64,000 nt of DNA from Sporomusa sp. KB1. Its GTDB lineage: Bacteria; Bacillota; Negativicutes; Sporomusales; Sporomusaceae. Below the pieces are notes generated by a model. The model was not told the origin of the DNA, did no database searches, and saw only the letters and a program-made list of their open reading frames with translations. A program made the position numbers and the translations under genes. The stretch spans positions 840,940 through 904,939 of the forward strand of contig NZ_VLKC01000002.1 in NCBI RefSeq assembly GCF_007830295.1, read 5' to 3'. Shown piece by piece: positions 26,580 through 35,464 of the stretch (the stretch's first letter is position 1; every line of letters starts with the position of its first letter).

Positions 26580-26672
26580 CTTGTGGGATATAAGTCGATT
26601 TCTCCAGAGCGTACCAAGCCGTCAGTCTGGTTTCCATTAAATACCAGCTAGTAAAGGCAGCTTGTCATACTC
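26580..26672 (-). promoter_or_regulatory. Foldable leader of the ECF S-component gene
   Basis: Minus strand: CGGAG...CTCTG, CAAGC...GCTTG and CTGGT...ACCAG nest as three helices around short conserved-looking loops. The layout vaguely recalls a short tetrahydrofolate riboswitch, but key motifs are not clear. A candidate only. Confidence 0.3.
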
Positions 26673-26776
26673 CGTTTAACATGTTACCACATTTATAATA
26701 AAATTTGTATATTTTTTTTACAAAATCCTTTTTAAGAACACAACCAGTAAAGAAACAGATCCCCTTATGTACCTTA

Positions 26777-27691
26777 TCACTTAGACTTGGGAATGAGAAA
26801 AAAAACCAGTTTGGTGAATTGATCAAACAGCAACAATCCTGCTATCGAAGATAACAGATTAAACAATATATGGATAGCTGCCACCTGGCCGCTGAAATCT
26901 ATTGTAATCCACTCTGCGACAATAATAAAAAACTGAGTTATGGGCAGAAAACTAACAACCCCCAAGACATTCAGCAGAATGTGAGATAGGGCCACCCGCC
27001 TGGCCGCCAGCGGCGCTACCGCACTGAAAACAACAGATGATACACAGGAACCGATATTATTGCCATAAACAATATACACGGCTGTAGTTATATCTACTAC
27101 TCCCCGATCAGCAAGCACCATTAGTAAAGCAGTAGCCGCACTGCTTGATTGGAATACTATTGTTACAATCAAACCGCCCAATATACCATAAAACGGCTGC
27201 GTTTTAGCAAGGATAAGGTACTCTGTTACCTGTTCCAACTCTGAGATACTTGCAATCCCCTGCACTAGCAGTTCAATTCCGGCAAACATACTTAGCAATC
27301 CTATACAGGCAAAACTTACATAGCGCATTCTCCTAAATATACCCAATACAAAGCAAAATAGCATCAAAACCCAAATATAATTTGACGGAAGTGTCAAGTT
27401 AACCAGTCCCAGAGTAGAACAGGTACCAATATTTGCTCCCAGGATAATGCCTAATGCCTGCCGAAAAGACATATAATCAGCACTTACCAAGCCAATTGTG
27501 ATTAGACAAACCGTTGTACTGCTCTGAAATGCAGCGGCAGTCACTGTGCCTAATAGCAAACCACGCCAAGGCGTTTTCGTTAGCTTCTCTAAAGCTATGT
27601 ACAACCGATGCCACAGCGCCTTTTTCAACCCATACCGCATGACAAAGATGCCGCCTAACAGCATACCTATACCCAAAAAAACCGCCAACAT
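26777..27691 (-). CDS. Na/Pi-cotransporter family protein (NptA-like, without PhoU domain)
   Basis: A protein of 304 residues with two repeated Na/Pi halves: QSSTTVCLITIGLVS (about residues 60-74) and QSSSAATALLMVLAD (about 180-194), the hallmark of the family. It probably takes up phosphate with sodium at the inner membrane. The cytoplasmic PhoU-like tail of longer homologues is absent. Start ATG 27691 is chosen because GGAGGGTG sits 5 bases upstream; that site lies inside a 15-bp hairpin (27697-27739), which could control translation. Confidence 0.85.
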   Translation of the reverse strand: MLAVFLGIGMLLGGIFVMRYGLKKALWHRLYIALEKLTKTPWRGLLLGTVTAAAFQSSTTVCLITIGLVSADYMSFRQALGIILGANIGTCSTLGLVNLTLPSNYIWVLMLFCFVLGIFRRMRYVSFACIGLLSMFAGIELLVQGIASISELEQVTEYLILAKTQPFYGILGGLIVTIVFQSSSAATALLMVLADRGVVDITTAVYIVYGNNIGSCVSSVVFSAVAPLAARRVALSHILLNVLGVVSFLPITQFFIIVAEWITIDFSGQVAAIHILFNLLSSIAGLLLFDQFTKLVFFLIPKSK

Positions 27692-27696
27692 ATGCG

Positions 27697-27739
27697 CACC
27701 CTCCAACATATACTTTCTTTTACCATATGTTGGAGGGTG
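27697..27739 (-). promoter_or_regulatory. Hairpin that covers the ribosome binding site of the Na/Pi transporter
   Basis: Perfect arms CACCCTCCAACATAT (27697-27711) and ATATGTTGGAGGGTG (27725-27739) with a 13-base loop. In the mRNA the arm nearest the gene contains GGAGGGTG, the ribosome site for ATG 27691, so the site would be hidden in the stem. Confidence 0.65.
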
Positions 27740-27753
27740 TTTCTGTATGTTTG

Positions 27754-27811
27754 CCGTCTATTCTTTTCACGCGATAATTTTACGATTGTGCCTGCTCCCG
27801 CGGGCAGGTTC
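27754..27811. repeat. 58-bp direct repeat, copy 1
   Basis: CCGTCTATTCTTTTCACGCG...CCTGCTCCCGCGGGCAGG; differs at one base from 28865-28922. The distal end is a near palindrome. After it, GGGGACGAGG...CCTCTCGTCCCC forms a further hairpin (about 27824-27871). No gene is seen in 27812-28036. Confidence 0.85.
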
Positions 27812-28036
27812 AAAAGGCGGACAAGGGGACGAGGGTATCGCCTTAATCTCAAGACAGTTCCTCTCGTCCCCCAATAGTGACAAGTAAAAAATCTTTTATA
27901 TACTGGATATTTAACAGGAAAATAATTGAGAATATAGAATATAAATAATGTTTTGCTCTGAAAAGGAAACTATGGTTATTTTTGTATAAGGGCATATAAT
28001 TAGCGGTATTGAAACTCAAACAAGGGGTGTCGTATT

Positions 28037-28606
28037 ATGCGTAGATTAATTGGTTTAGTAATGGTCATTAGTTTTTTGCTGGCCTCCGTGCCAGGAACGT
28101 CCGATTGCTATGCGGCCGCTTCTAAGACTGAAGTGGAGTGGGATTATTTAATTCCAAATAATAGAGATAAACGTGATGTTGATACAGTATCACTACATAT
28201 ACTTGAAAAAATTTCTGAAACAAAAAATAGGTCTGTATATAGAGGGATTACAATCACCCGACCACACGGAAGCGTTATTCTTGAGGGAGAGACTCACTCT
28301 CGAGAAAGTTCTGCAGTCGGCATTGGGCCTACTTACATGATTCGCAATGAAAAATACCGCTCTGGCAAACTATCGGCAGCAGTCGATATAAGCGGCGGAA
28401 TTATGCTATATGATAATGTGTTCCCGGCCGGGGGAAGACATTATGATTTTATGTGGCGGATCGGGCCTCAATTCATTTACAAATTTAACGAAAACTCATC
28501 AATTAATGTGGGGTATATGTTCATGCATGTTTCTAATGGTTTTACAACTCATAATCCCGGGTATGATGCCCACGGATTTTCATTTGGCTTTGTGACAAAT
28601 TTCTAA
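28037..28606 (+). CDS. PagL-like lipid A 3-O-deacylase/acyloxyacyl hydrolase
   Basis: A 189-residue protein with a cleavable signal peptide (MRRLIGLVMVISFLLASVPG..., about 26 residues) and a beta-strand-rich body ending in Phe, as outer-membrane barrels do. The catalytic His-Ser pair of PagL is visible in FMHVSNGFTTHNPGYD (about residues 160-176). It should trim lipid A in the outer membrane, which fits a diderm Firmicute. AAGGGGTG precedes ATG 28037. The gene lies between two 58-bp direct repeats. Confidence 0.8.
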   Translation: MRRLIGLVMVISFLLASVPGTSDCYAAASKTEVEWDYLIPNNRDKRDVDTVSLHILEKISETKNRSVYRGITITRPHGSVILEGETHSRESSAVGIGPTYMIRNEKYRSGKLSAAVDISGGIMLYDNVFPAGGRHYDFMWRIGPQFIYKFNENSSINVGYMFMHVSNGFTTHNPGYDAHGFSFGFVTNF

Positions 28607-28679
28607 ATCGGTAATAATTCTAGTCAATCAGCTATCCAAAAGATACAAGGGGACGGTTTTTGAAGGGATCAATCGGAAG

Positions 28680-28751
28680 TTTTGCGCGCAAAAAGGCTCA
28701 ACTAACAGCTCTCAGCTGCCAGTTGAGCCATAAAACTATCTACGCGCAAAA
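28680..28751 (+). terminator. Nested hairpin downstream of the PagL gene
   Basis: Outer arms TTTTGCGCG / CGCGCAAAA and inner arms GGCTCAACT / AGTTGAGCC, followed by TTTTTG. It probably ends the PagL transcript. Confidence 0.6.
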
Positions 28752-28864
28752 TTTTTGATTGCCTCAGAAGAATGAAGTCGCTGGCTGCCTAGCTATGGAG
28801 GCTCAGAAATCCCGATACCAGGTGCCTATTTCATCGTTTTGGGCCAAAGGAACCTTTCCCTTGA

Positions 28865-28922
28865 CCGTCTATTCTTTTCACGCGATAATTTTATGATTGT
28901 GCCTGCTCCCGCGGGCAGGTTC
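28865..28922. repeat. 58-bp direct repeat, copy 2, overlapping the end of an MFS gene
   Basis: Same sequence as 27754-27811 with one change. The last ten or so codons and the stop of the minus-strand MFS gene (RTCPREQAQS) are written by this repeat. Confidence 0.85.
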
Positions 28923-30099
28923 TATACATAAAGACGAGAAACACCAGCCCGCCCAGCAGCATAAGTATACTACCGGTAAAGAGGAACACAGAGGCAATTC
29001 CCAGCCACGAGCTAATCACACCGCCCAAAACCGGTCCCATCATCTGCCCCAGTTGATTGGCCATTGTTGTCAACCCAAAGACCCGGCCTTGCGCATCGGC
29101 ATCGGCAGAAGATATGGCAATCGCATTAATGGCCGGAAACACACCCACGATAAATAACCCGTAAAGAAATTGCAGTATGCCGAACTGATAAATATCATTG
29201 GCGAAAAACTGCCATAGATTAAATACTCCGGCACCCAGGAAAGCGATAACCATAATTTTGAAAAAGCCTCGTGTTTGACCCAATCGCCCCCATATGGGCG
29301 CCGCTATTGCTCCGGCAATACCGGCCAGACTAAATACCAAGCCAGCCTTTAACGCAACTCCATCCATAGTTCCCTGCAATTCAGCCACATACAAAGCAAT
29401 AACCGGCTGCAGCACCATGCCAACGGCTTGCACAGCAAATAACAACAGCATCATCTGCACTAACTGTCGGTTAGCAAGCGCGGTTTTCAAATCCCCTAGT
29501 ATACTGCCGGTCTCCTGGCAGGCAGATTGGTTCTCTGTCTCCGGTTCCACCACTAGCCAGCCTACGAACAAGGTGCCGCCAAAAATAATGCCAGCAGCTA
29601 CCACAAAGGAAAGACGCATACCAAAAATGTGAGAAAGTGTCCCTCCCGCCAGTGGCCCCAATATGCCGCCAATTAGCAGTGTGGTTTGCATAATACCCAG
29701 GCTAAAGCCCAAATTCTCCTTAGGTGTCGAGGCAGCGACAATAGCCATAGCCGCCGGGACAAAGCCGTTAGCAAACCCTTGCAGCAGCCTCACAAAAAAC
29801 AAATCCAACGGGTTCCTAACAAGTGAACCCAGAAAATAAACCACAGCCAGACTGAAGCCTGACCGCATGACCATCCGGCGCCGGCCGCTTTTATCTGCGC
29901 ATCGCCCCCAGTAAGGAGCCAGCACAGCAGCAACCAGAAACGTAACTGAAAGCACCAGCCCTGACCACATATTTACCGTCTGAGGACTGGCCCCGATATC
30001 CAAAAGATATAGCGGCAAGAACGGTATAACCATAGTATAACTTGAGCCTGACAGCATCACTGCAAAAGCTAAAGTCCAAAGATTTCTGCGCCAATTCAA
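28891..30099 (-). CDS. MFS drug-efflux-type transporter, 12 helices
   Basis: A 402-residue major facilitator of the multidrug resistance type (DHA1-like): motif A YWGRCADKSGRRRM after helix 2 and motif C-like LGPLAGGTLSHIFG in helix 5. It starts at TTG 30099 with AAGGAG ten bases upstream. The stop codon lies inside the 58-bp repeat 28865-28922, so the natural C-terminus may have been replaced. The drug or metabolite is unknown. Single gene, with a terminator-like hairpin upstream. Confidence 0.88.
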   Translation of the reverse strand: MNWRRNLWTLAFAVMLSGSSYTMVIPFLPLYLLDIGASPQTVNMWSGLVLSVTFLVAAVLAPYWGRCADKSGRRRMVMRSGFSLAVVYFLGSLVRNPLDLFFVRLLQGFANGFVPAAMAIVAASTPKENLGFSLGIMQTTLLIGGILGPLAGGTLSHIFGMRLSFVVAAGIIFGGTLFVGWLVVEPETENQSACQETGSILGDLKTALANRQLVQMMLLLFAVQAVGMVLQPVIALYVAELQGTMDGVALKAGLVFSLAGIAGAIAAPIWGRLGQTRGFFKIMVIAFLGAGVFNLWQFFANDIYQFGILQFLYGLFIVGVFPAINAIAISSADADAQGRVFGLTTMANQLGQMMGPVLGGVISSWLGIASVFLFTGSILMLLGGLVFLVFMYRTCPREQAQS

Positions 30100-30151
30100 A
30101 GCTGTACAACTCCTTCTTTATCATACAATTCTAACATTAGGTTATAGGAGA

Positions 30152-30199
30152 AAAAAGCACCCAAAACTTACCTCTTCAGTAAGTTTATGGGGGCTTTTT
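30152..30199. terminator. Hairpin with T tracts between MFS and symporter genes
   Basis: AAAAAGCACCCAAAACTTAC and GTAAGTTTATGGGGGCTTTTT arms; six T residues follow in the minus direction. It separates the symporter gene from the MFS gene. Confidence 0.65.
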
Positions 30200-30308
30200 A
30201 TGCATCAGAACTTTATCTTGTTATAATTATACACCATTTTACAAAAAACCGCTACATCATCTACAGTTTCTTTGGTGAGACAGCCTCCTTTAGTATCTTC
30301 CTGAAAAC

Positions 30309-30344
30309 AAAAGCGGAAGCCGTCTCCGATGCGGCTCCGCTTTT
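30309..30344 (-). terminator. Terminator of the dicarboxylate/amino acid symporter gene
   Basis: AAAAGCGGAAGCCG / CGGCTCCGCTTTT inverted repeat with T tract, 89 bases after the stop codon. The remainder of 30100-30432 shows nothing else. Confidence 0.75.
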
Positions 30345-30432
30345 GTTAGCTACACACCAATACTAGGCTTATCAGCATAAGCCTCAACTTCAGTTACATT
30401 AGCGAGCTAATTTTGATATCCTGTTTTTAGAA

Positions 30433-31734
30433 TTAAGCGCTTATTCCTGGTTTATTCGTTTCAGGAGTATCTGTTTCGAAACCAGCGCTGACTAATTTGG
30501 CAATGACCAAATCACCGGATACATTCAAAGTCGTTCTGCACATATCCAGGAATCTGTCAACGCCGAGAATCAATCCTAAGCCTTCCACTGGTATGCCAAC
30601 ATTTACACACAAAATAGCAATGATTGGCAAAGTACCGCCAGGAACACCTGCTGTACCGATACCGCCTAAGACGGCGGTTAAAACTACTACCGTTTGCTGA
30701 CCAAATGTCAAATCAACGCCGAATACCTGAGCTAAGAACAGTAGAACAGCACCTTCGTACAATCCTGAGCCGTTTTGGTTAGCAGAAGCACCACAGGTTA
30801 GTACAAAACGCGAAATCCTTGGAGGAAGTTTGCACGATTTTTCTGCAACTTCCAAGGCAATCGGCAAAGTAGCATTCGAAGACGCTGTTGAAAATGCATA
30901 TACATAAGCCTCTTGGCATTTCTTAAAGTACTTCCAGGGATTTGTTTTGGCAAAAACCTTGAGGCAAAGGGCATATACAACAAATTGCTGAATTAATAAG
31001 CCTAGTACAACAACACCGACAAAGTAAGCGACGTTTGCTAAGAAACCGGCACCCATACGGTAGGTAGTATTGAATACGATAGCGAAAATACCATATGGAG
31101 CGATTTGCATTGCCCAGTCAATGATTTTTAATGAACAGTCGTAAATGGCCTCAAGCGTTTTAACGAAGGGGTGGTTTTCATCTTTAACACAGATACTCAG
31201 AGCATAACCGAACAGCAACGCAAATACCATCATAGCCATAATTTCGCCGTTGAAGGCTCTTGCTGCCGAATCGATCGGATTCTGCGGAATCAGATCCGTA
31301 ATATATGTAGTCCAAGGTTTCGCTTGCGCAGCTTGCATGTTTTTGTCTATCGAGATAACGGCCTGGTTTTTGGCAAGCTGGGCCGGGTCAAACTGCAGAC
31401 CAACACCTGGCTGCAATATGTTGGTCAGCCCAATGGCAATAAAAACTGCAATTACGCTTAACAGGACGGTAAATCCCAGTGACCTCATAGCAACTTTCCC
31501 CAAACTGCGGCCTTTGCCCAGTTCGTAAACACCAAGAATTAGAGCCGAAACCAACAACGGAACAACAACCATAAAAATCATTTTAAGGAAAATAGCGCCA
31601 GCCAAGGTACAAATTTCTGTCCACGTTTTCATCCATGGATAAACTTTTTCAGGCAAAGTATAATATGCGATAATGCCAGCAATAACACCAACACAGAAGC
31701 CCAAAATAAGTTTCTGATATTGTTTCACTCTCAT
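30433..31734 (-). CDS. Dicarboxylate/amino acid:cation symporter (DAACS, GltP/DctA family)
   Basis: A 433-residue sodium- or proton-coupled symporter. Family motifs are FSTASSNATLPIALEVAEKS (serine-rich hairpin HP1, about residues 275-295), TCGASANQNGSGLYEG (NMDGT-type region) and GVPGGTLPIIAILC (HP2). It imports glutamate, aspartate or C4-dicarboxylates at the inner membrane. The NMDGT motif reads NQNGSG, as in some serine/threonine or neutral amino acid members, so the substrate remains open. Start ATG 31734 follows AAGGTAGGG. Confidence 0.92.
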   Translation of the reverse strand: MRVKQYQKLILGFCVGVIAGIIAYYTLPEKVYPWMKTWTEICTLAGAIFLKMIFMVVVPLLVSALILGVYELGKGRSLGKVAMRSLGFTVLLSVIAVFIAIGLTNILQPGVGLQFDPAQLAKNQAVISIDKNMQAAQAKPWTTYITDLIPQNPIDSAARAFNGEIMAMMVFALLFGYALSICVKDENHPFVKTLEAIYDCSLKIIDWAMQIAPYGIFAIVFNTTYRMGAGFLANVAYFVGVVVLGLLIQQFVVYALCLKVFAKTNPWKYFKKCQEAYVYAFSTASSNATLPIALEVAEKSCKLPPRISRFVLTCGASANQNGSGLYEGAVLLFLAQVFGVDLTFGQQTVVVLTAVLGGIGTAGVPGGTLPIIAILCVNVGIPVEGLGLILGVDRFLDMCRTTLNVSGDLVIAKLVSAGFETDTPETNKPGISA

Positions 31735-32044
31735 CCCTACCTTTCATAAAATTTAATGGTTCTCTTCATGCACTACTTTTGACCGGTCCTCTTACTTTGA
31801 TACTTCAACTTCTTGTCTCTACATTGCGGACAGGAAAAGTATCTCTCCAGTATACTTTTGGTAATCATCTCCCGTCATAATAGTAATATTAACATGACCT
31901 AGAACACAATTGTGTTTATTTTTCTATTATAACTCATGCCTACCTGCAATTTATAGTCCATTTAACAAAATATACAAAAAACAATTTAGTATTTTTCGAA
32001 TATTCATAAGTCTTTTTTAGGTGGACCTGCAGTATTTTACATTC

Positions 32045-32072
32045 TTGCCATCTATTTTACTTTTACTATATT
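32045..32072 (+). promoter_or_regulatory. Possible promoter of exonuclease III gene
   Basis: TTGCCA, 16-base spacer, TATATT. The rest of the gap 31735-32154 shows no gene or clear structure. Confidence 0.35.
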
Positions 32073-32154
32073 CTGTTACATTTTGCTAAGAAGGATAATA
32101 GCAAACCGGCAGGGAATATACTTCTCGACGATACCGCAAAGGAAGAGGGATATT

Positions 32155-32907
32155 ATGAAGCTGATCTCGTGGAATGTCAATGGACTACGGGCTTGTCTCA
32201 ATAAAGGATTTCACGATTTTTTTGTTACTGTGGATGCTGATATCTTTTGTGTCCAGGAAACTAAGATGCAACAGGAACAATCTGAATTGGTGCTGCCAGG
32301 TTATCACGAATATTGGAACAGCGCCGCAAAAAAAGGCTACTCTGGTACTGTTATTTTTACGCGGTTCAAGCCCTTAGCTGTGACCTATGGCATGAATATC
32401 ATCGAACATGATCAGGAGGGACGAATCATCACCCTGGAATTTGCTGATTTTCATCTAGTTACTGTTTACGCTCCCAATTCCCAGCGAGAGCTTGCCCGCC
32501 TCAACTACCGTATGAAGTGGGAAGATGATTTCAAAACTTACCTTACTCAGCTTGACAAAGGCAAACCGGTAATTATTTGCGGCGACCTCAATGTTGCCCA
32601 TCAGGAAATCGATATTAAGAATCCGAAAACCAACCGCAAGAATGCCGGTTTTACTGATGAAGAACGAAATAAACTGACACTGCTGCTCCAGGCAGGCTTT
32701 ACTGATTCCTTTCGCGCTTTATATCCAGATAAGCAGGACGCCTACAGCTGGTGGTCTTATATGATGAATGCCAGAGCGCGGAATATCGGCTGGCGTATTG
32801 ATTATTTCTTAGTGTCTAAACGGCTAACAACCTCTATCAAAGAAGCCAGTATCTATGCTGACATCATGGGCAGTGATCATTGTCCGGTTGGTCTTGAGTT
32901 AGTATAA
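32155..32907 (+). CDS. xth: Exodeoxyribonuclease III / AP endonuclease
   Basis: A 250-residue DNA repair enzyme that cuts at abasic sites. Motifs of the EEP family: MKLISWNVNGLRACL at the N-terminus, VQETKMQ (metal Glu), NSAAKKGYSGT, GDLNVAHQEIDIKNP, and the C-terminal catalytic SDHCPVGLEL. A longer frame opens at 32083, but GGAAGAGGGATATT before ATG 32155 sets the start, and family members begin with this MKLISWNVNG text. It is monocistronic with a terminator at 32914. Confidence 0.96.
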   Translation: MKLISWNVNGLRACLNKGFHDFFVTVDADIFCVQETKMQQEQSELVLPGYHEYWNSAAKKGYSGTVIFTRFKPLAVTYGMNIIEHDQEGRIITLEFADFHLVTVYAPNSQRELARLNYRMKWEDDFKTYLTQLDKGKPVIICGDLNVAHQEIDIKNPKTNRKNAGFTDEERNKLTLLLQAGFTDSFRALYPDKQDAYSWWSYMMNARARNIGWRIDYFLVSKRLTTSIKEASIYADIMGSDHCPVGLELV

Positions 32908-32913
32908 ATACAA

Positions 32914-32942
32914 AGGCCAGTACCTAATTTAAGTACTGGCCT
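32914..32942. terminator. Terminator between xth and the YitT gene
   Basis: 10-bp perfect arms AGGCCAGTAC / GTACTGGCCT followed by ATTTTTT on the plus side, between converging genes. Confidence 0.85.
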
Positions 32943-32971
32943 ATTTTTTCGCATTAATTATGAAATCGTGA

Positions 32972-33829
32972 TTAGTGAATTGCCTTTTTCTTAAATTGAC
33001 CGCCCATTACCTCATGAACATCATTAAAGGTAACAAAGGCGTTTTCATCAACTTCATCAACAATCGATTTTAGTTTGGCCATCTCTAACCGCGTAATAAC
33101 GCAATACAATACATCTTTGCGTTCCTTAGTATAGCCGCCCTCACCATGCAGGACGGTAACTCCCCGGCCTAACCGGGCCATCAGTGTTTCGGTTATCTCA
33201 TCAGTCTTATCTGATACAATCATAACCGCTTTCGATTCATCCAGACCCTCGATCACTGTATCAATGACCTTGAAGGCAACAAAGTAGGCCACCAGTGAAT
33301 ACATAGCCTTATCCCAGCTAAACACAAACCCGGCACTGGTAAGAATAAATAAATTAAAAAACATGATTATTTCGCCAACTGAGAAGCTGGTACGCTTGTC
33401 CAGCAAAATAGCGACAATCTCTGTTCCATCAAGAGAACCCCCATACCGGATAATCAAGCCCACACCAACACCGACAATGATACCTCCAAATATGGCCGCT
33501 AAGAACAAATCATTAGTTAATCCTGGTATGGGATGAAAGACCGAAACCCAATAAGACAATGATACGATAGAAAAGAGAGTTGATATCGCAAATGTTTTAC
33601 CAATTTGTACATATCCCAAATATAAAAATGGTATATTGAGCACTACCAAAAACAGGCTTAAAGGCAACCCGGTTACATGACTAACCATGATAGATATGCC
33701 TACTACACCACCATCGATAATATTGTTGGGAACTAAAAAAATCTCCAATCCAATTGCGGCAATGATTGAGCCTATGAAAAGCAAGATATACTTTTTTAAA
33801 ATACGTAAATTTGAATTTCGTTTTGTCAT
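32972..33829 (-). CDS. YitT family membrane protein (paralogue of 24268-25119)
   Basis: A 285-residue YitT protein with several helices in the first 200 residues (NIIDGGVVGISIMVSHVTG) and a C-terminal DUF2179 domain (GRGVTVLHGEGGYTKE; AFVTFNDVHEVMGGQF). ATG 33829 is preferred over the upstream ATG 33904 because AAAGGAGGTTGGTAT precedes it. It lies 55 bases after the CheX gene on the same strand. Function unknown. Confidence 0.9.
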   Translation of the reverse strand: MTKRNSNLRILKKYILLFIGSIIAAIGLEIFLVPNNIIDGGVVGISIMVSHVTGLPLSLFLVVLNIPFLYLGYVQIGKTFAISTLFSIVSLSYWVSVFHPIPGLTNDLFLAAIFGGIIVGVGVGLIIRYGGSLDGTEIVAILLDKRTSFSVGEIIMFFNLFILTSAGFVFSWDKAMYSLVAYFVAFKVIDTVIEGLDESKAVMIVSDKTDEITETLMARLGRGVTVLHGEGGYTKERKDVLYCVITRLEMAKLKSIVDEVDENAFVTFNDVHEVMGGQFKKKAIH

Positions 33830-33884
33830 ATACCAACCTCCTTTGATTTCATCTGCTACTTCTCTAAGTAGCTCAGCTGACTTC

Positions 33885-34346
33885 TTACTTGTACAAACCC
33901 ACATAAACCTTTATCTTGATATTATCCACAGAAAAATCAACTACAATAATGTTCGGAACTGCTAGTCTTACCTGTCCATCACCAATCAGCAAGGTTGGGG
34001 GCGATATATCCATGCCGTTAGTGCCAGACTTTACAAAATTGGTGCAGACATTGGCACACACCATGTTTCCCATCTCAGAAATAGCACTTTGCGCCAAACT
34101 ATCGAATTCAGTTACTTCCATGCCCATCATCATTTTGGAGGCAAACTGCTTAGCTGAATCAATATCCATGCCAATAAGTATTGCGCCTTGCACCGGACCA
34201 AGAACACCAACATTAATAAGTGCGCCCTGATAAAGCAAAGTGGACTCCGCTAGCGAAACCCCTTGCCTCGTTACTGTTTGAAACCCAATCTGCGGCAGAA
34301 TATTAGTAAAAGCCTCAAGTACAGGATTAATTATGCTTACATCCAT
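33885..34346 (-). CDS. CheX-like protein (CheC/CheX/FliY phosphatase family)
   Basis: A 153-residue soluble protein of the CheX fold. The family motif E-x2-N appears in SEMGNMVCANV (about residues 90-100), which in CheX dephosphorylates CheY-P. Text such as GPVQGAILIGMD and APSEP-like regions are typical. It overlaps the end of the upstream response regulator-CheX fusion by ten bases, so the two are one unit. It may tune chemotaxis or another CheY-like signal. Confidence 0.85.
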   Translation of the reverse strand: MDVSIINPVLEAFTNILPQIGFQTVTRQGVSLAESTLLYQGALINVGVLGPVQGAILIGMDIDSAKQFASKMMMGMEVTEFDSLAQSAISEMGNMVCANVCTNFVKSGTNGMDISPPTLLIGDGQVRLAVPNIIVVDFSVDNIKIKVYVGLYK

Positions 34347-35194
34347 AATACTATTCCCTTCTTAAAACCAATACCTAGATATATGCGCCCAAAATCGTTA
34401 TTCGTATAGATACCCTGCAGTTGAATAGTAGGGCTGGCAATTTTCGTCTGCTCTCCATAGAATACACTTGGCGGCGATACTCTGAGTCCAAATGCCGGTT
34501 CCTTTTTATTTAACATCGAGCAAGCCACACCACCAACTATGTTGGCAAATTCTGCTGCCATTGCCATAACCTCTTCCTGGTTCTTTGCTGGCCGATGCAA
34601 AATGACTGCTGCCATTTTTTCCGCTGTTTCCCGTGACAGATCCAAGATCATTGAGCCTGAATAATGACCAATTATGCCGATAACTACTGTTATCCCCTGC
34701 GAAACCTCTCTGTCTGACTGCGTCCGTTCCGAAAATGTAGTTGCTGTTTTGGTCATGCGAGTTATGCTTTGCGCCAATGCTTCCTGGAACATATCAATAC
34801 TCCAGCTTTCCAGTTGTTCGTATAAACGGTCTGGAGACATAACCCCAGTAATAACCCGCTTCAATACCTCTGACTCAACCGGCTTTTGCACATAACCCAC
34901 CACACCAATACGCCGGACCTCAGCTTCCGTTTCCTTATCCTTCATGGAACTAATTATGATAATTTTGGCCATTGAATCATGGGCAAGCAGTACTTTGCTG
35001 CACTCAAACCCGTCCGCCCCAGGCATGGCTATATCCATAGTCACAATATCCGGTTTACATTGGCTATAGGTTTCTACTAAAGACTCCAAACAATCGGCCT
35101 CACCAACAACCTCATAACCCTCTTGCTGCAAACTATCTGCTAAAATCACACGGGAAAATGCTGAATCGTCAACAATCATAATGCGAATACTCAA
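34337..35194 (-). CDS. Response regulator fused to a CheX-like domain
   Basis: A 285-residue protein with an N-terminal CheY-type receiver (MIVDDSAFSRVIL with the acidic pair near residues 8-9, phospho-Asp in DIVTMDIAMPG near 55, Lys in KPVESE near 105) and, after a linker, a CheX-like domain with EFANIVGGVACSMLN (E-x2-N motif, about 210-225). The fusion puts a receiver and its likely phosphatase in one chain. No cheA or flagellar genes are nearby. Partner kinase unknown. Confidence 0.88.
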   Translation of the reverse strand: MSIRIMIVDDSAFSRVILADSLQQEGYEVVGEADCLESLVETYSQCKPDIVTMDIAMPGADGFECSKVLLAHDSMAKIIIISSMKDKETEAEVRRIGVVGYVQKPVESEVLKRVITGVMSPDRLYEQLESWSIDMFQEALAQSITRMTKTATTFSERTQSDREVSQGITVVIGIIGHYSGSMILDLSRETAEKMAAVILHRPAKNQEEVMAMAAEFANIVGGVACSMLNKKEPAFGLRVSPPSVFYGEQTKIASPTIQLQGIYTNNDFGRIYLGIGFKKGIVLWM

Positions 35195-35309
35195 GTTTTA
35201 AACCCTACTTTCGTATTGTATTTTACATCGCCAACCACCACTAACCACCCCCCAAAATATGATTTCCTATGTTAATAATAACTCAAACTGCTTAAGATAA
35301 CAACTCCGT

Positions 35310-35353
35310 AAATTATCAAAGACAAAGGAACTGGCCTTTGTCTTTGATAATTT
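35310..35353 (-). terminator. Terminator of the ilvBN operon
   Basis: Perfect 19-bp arms AAATTATCAAAGACAAAGG and complement with a 6-base loop, 112 bases after ilvN. No other feature is seen in 35195-35464. Confidence 0.8.
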
Positions 35354-35464
35354 CTATTAGTTATAGGGATATTTGACTCAATAATTAACAATGATCGGCT
35401 TGACACCACACCAAATAGTAACTGATATAGACTGGATAAACTGGTAAAGTAAAGTTTAGCAGCA

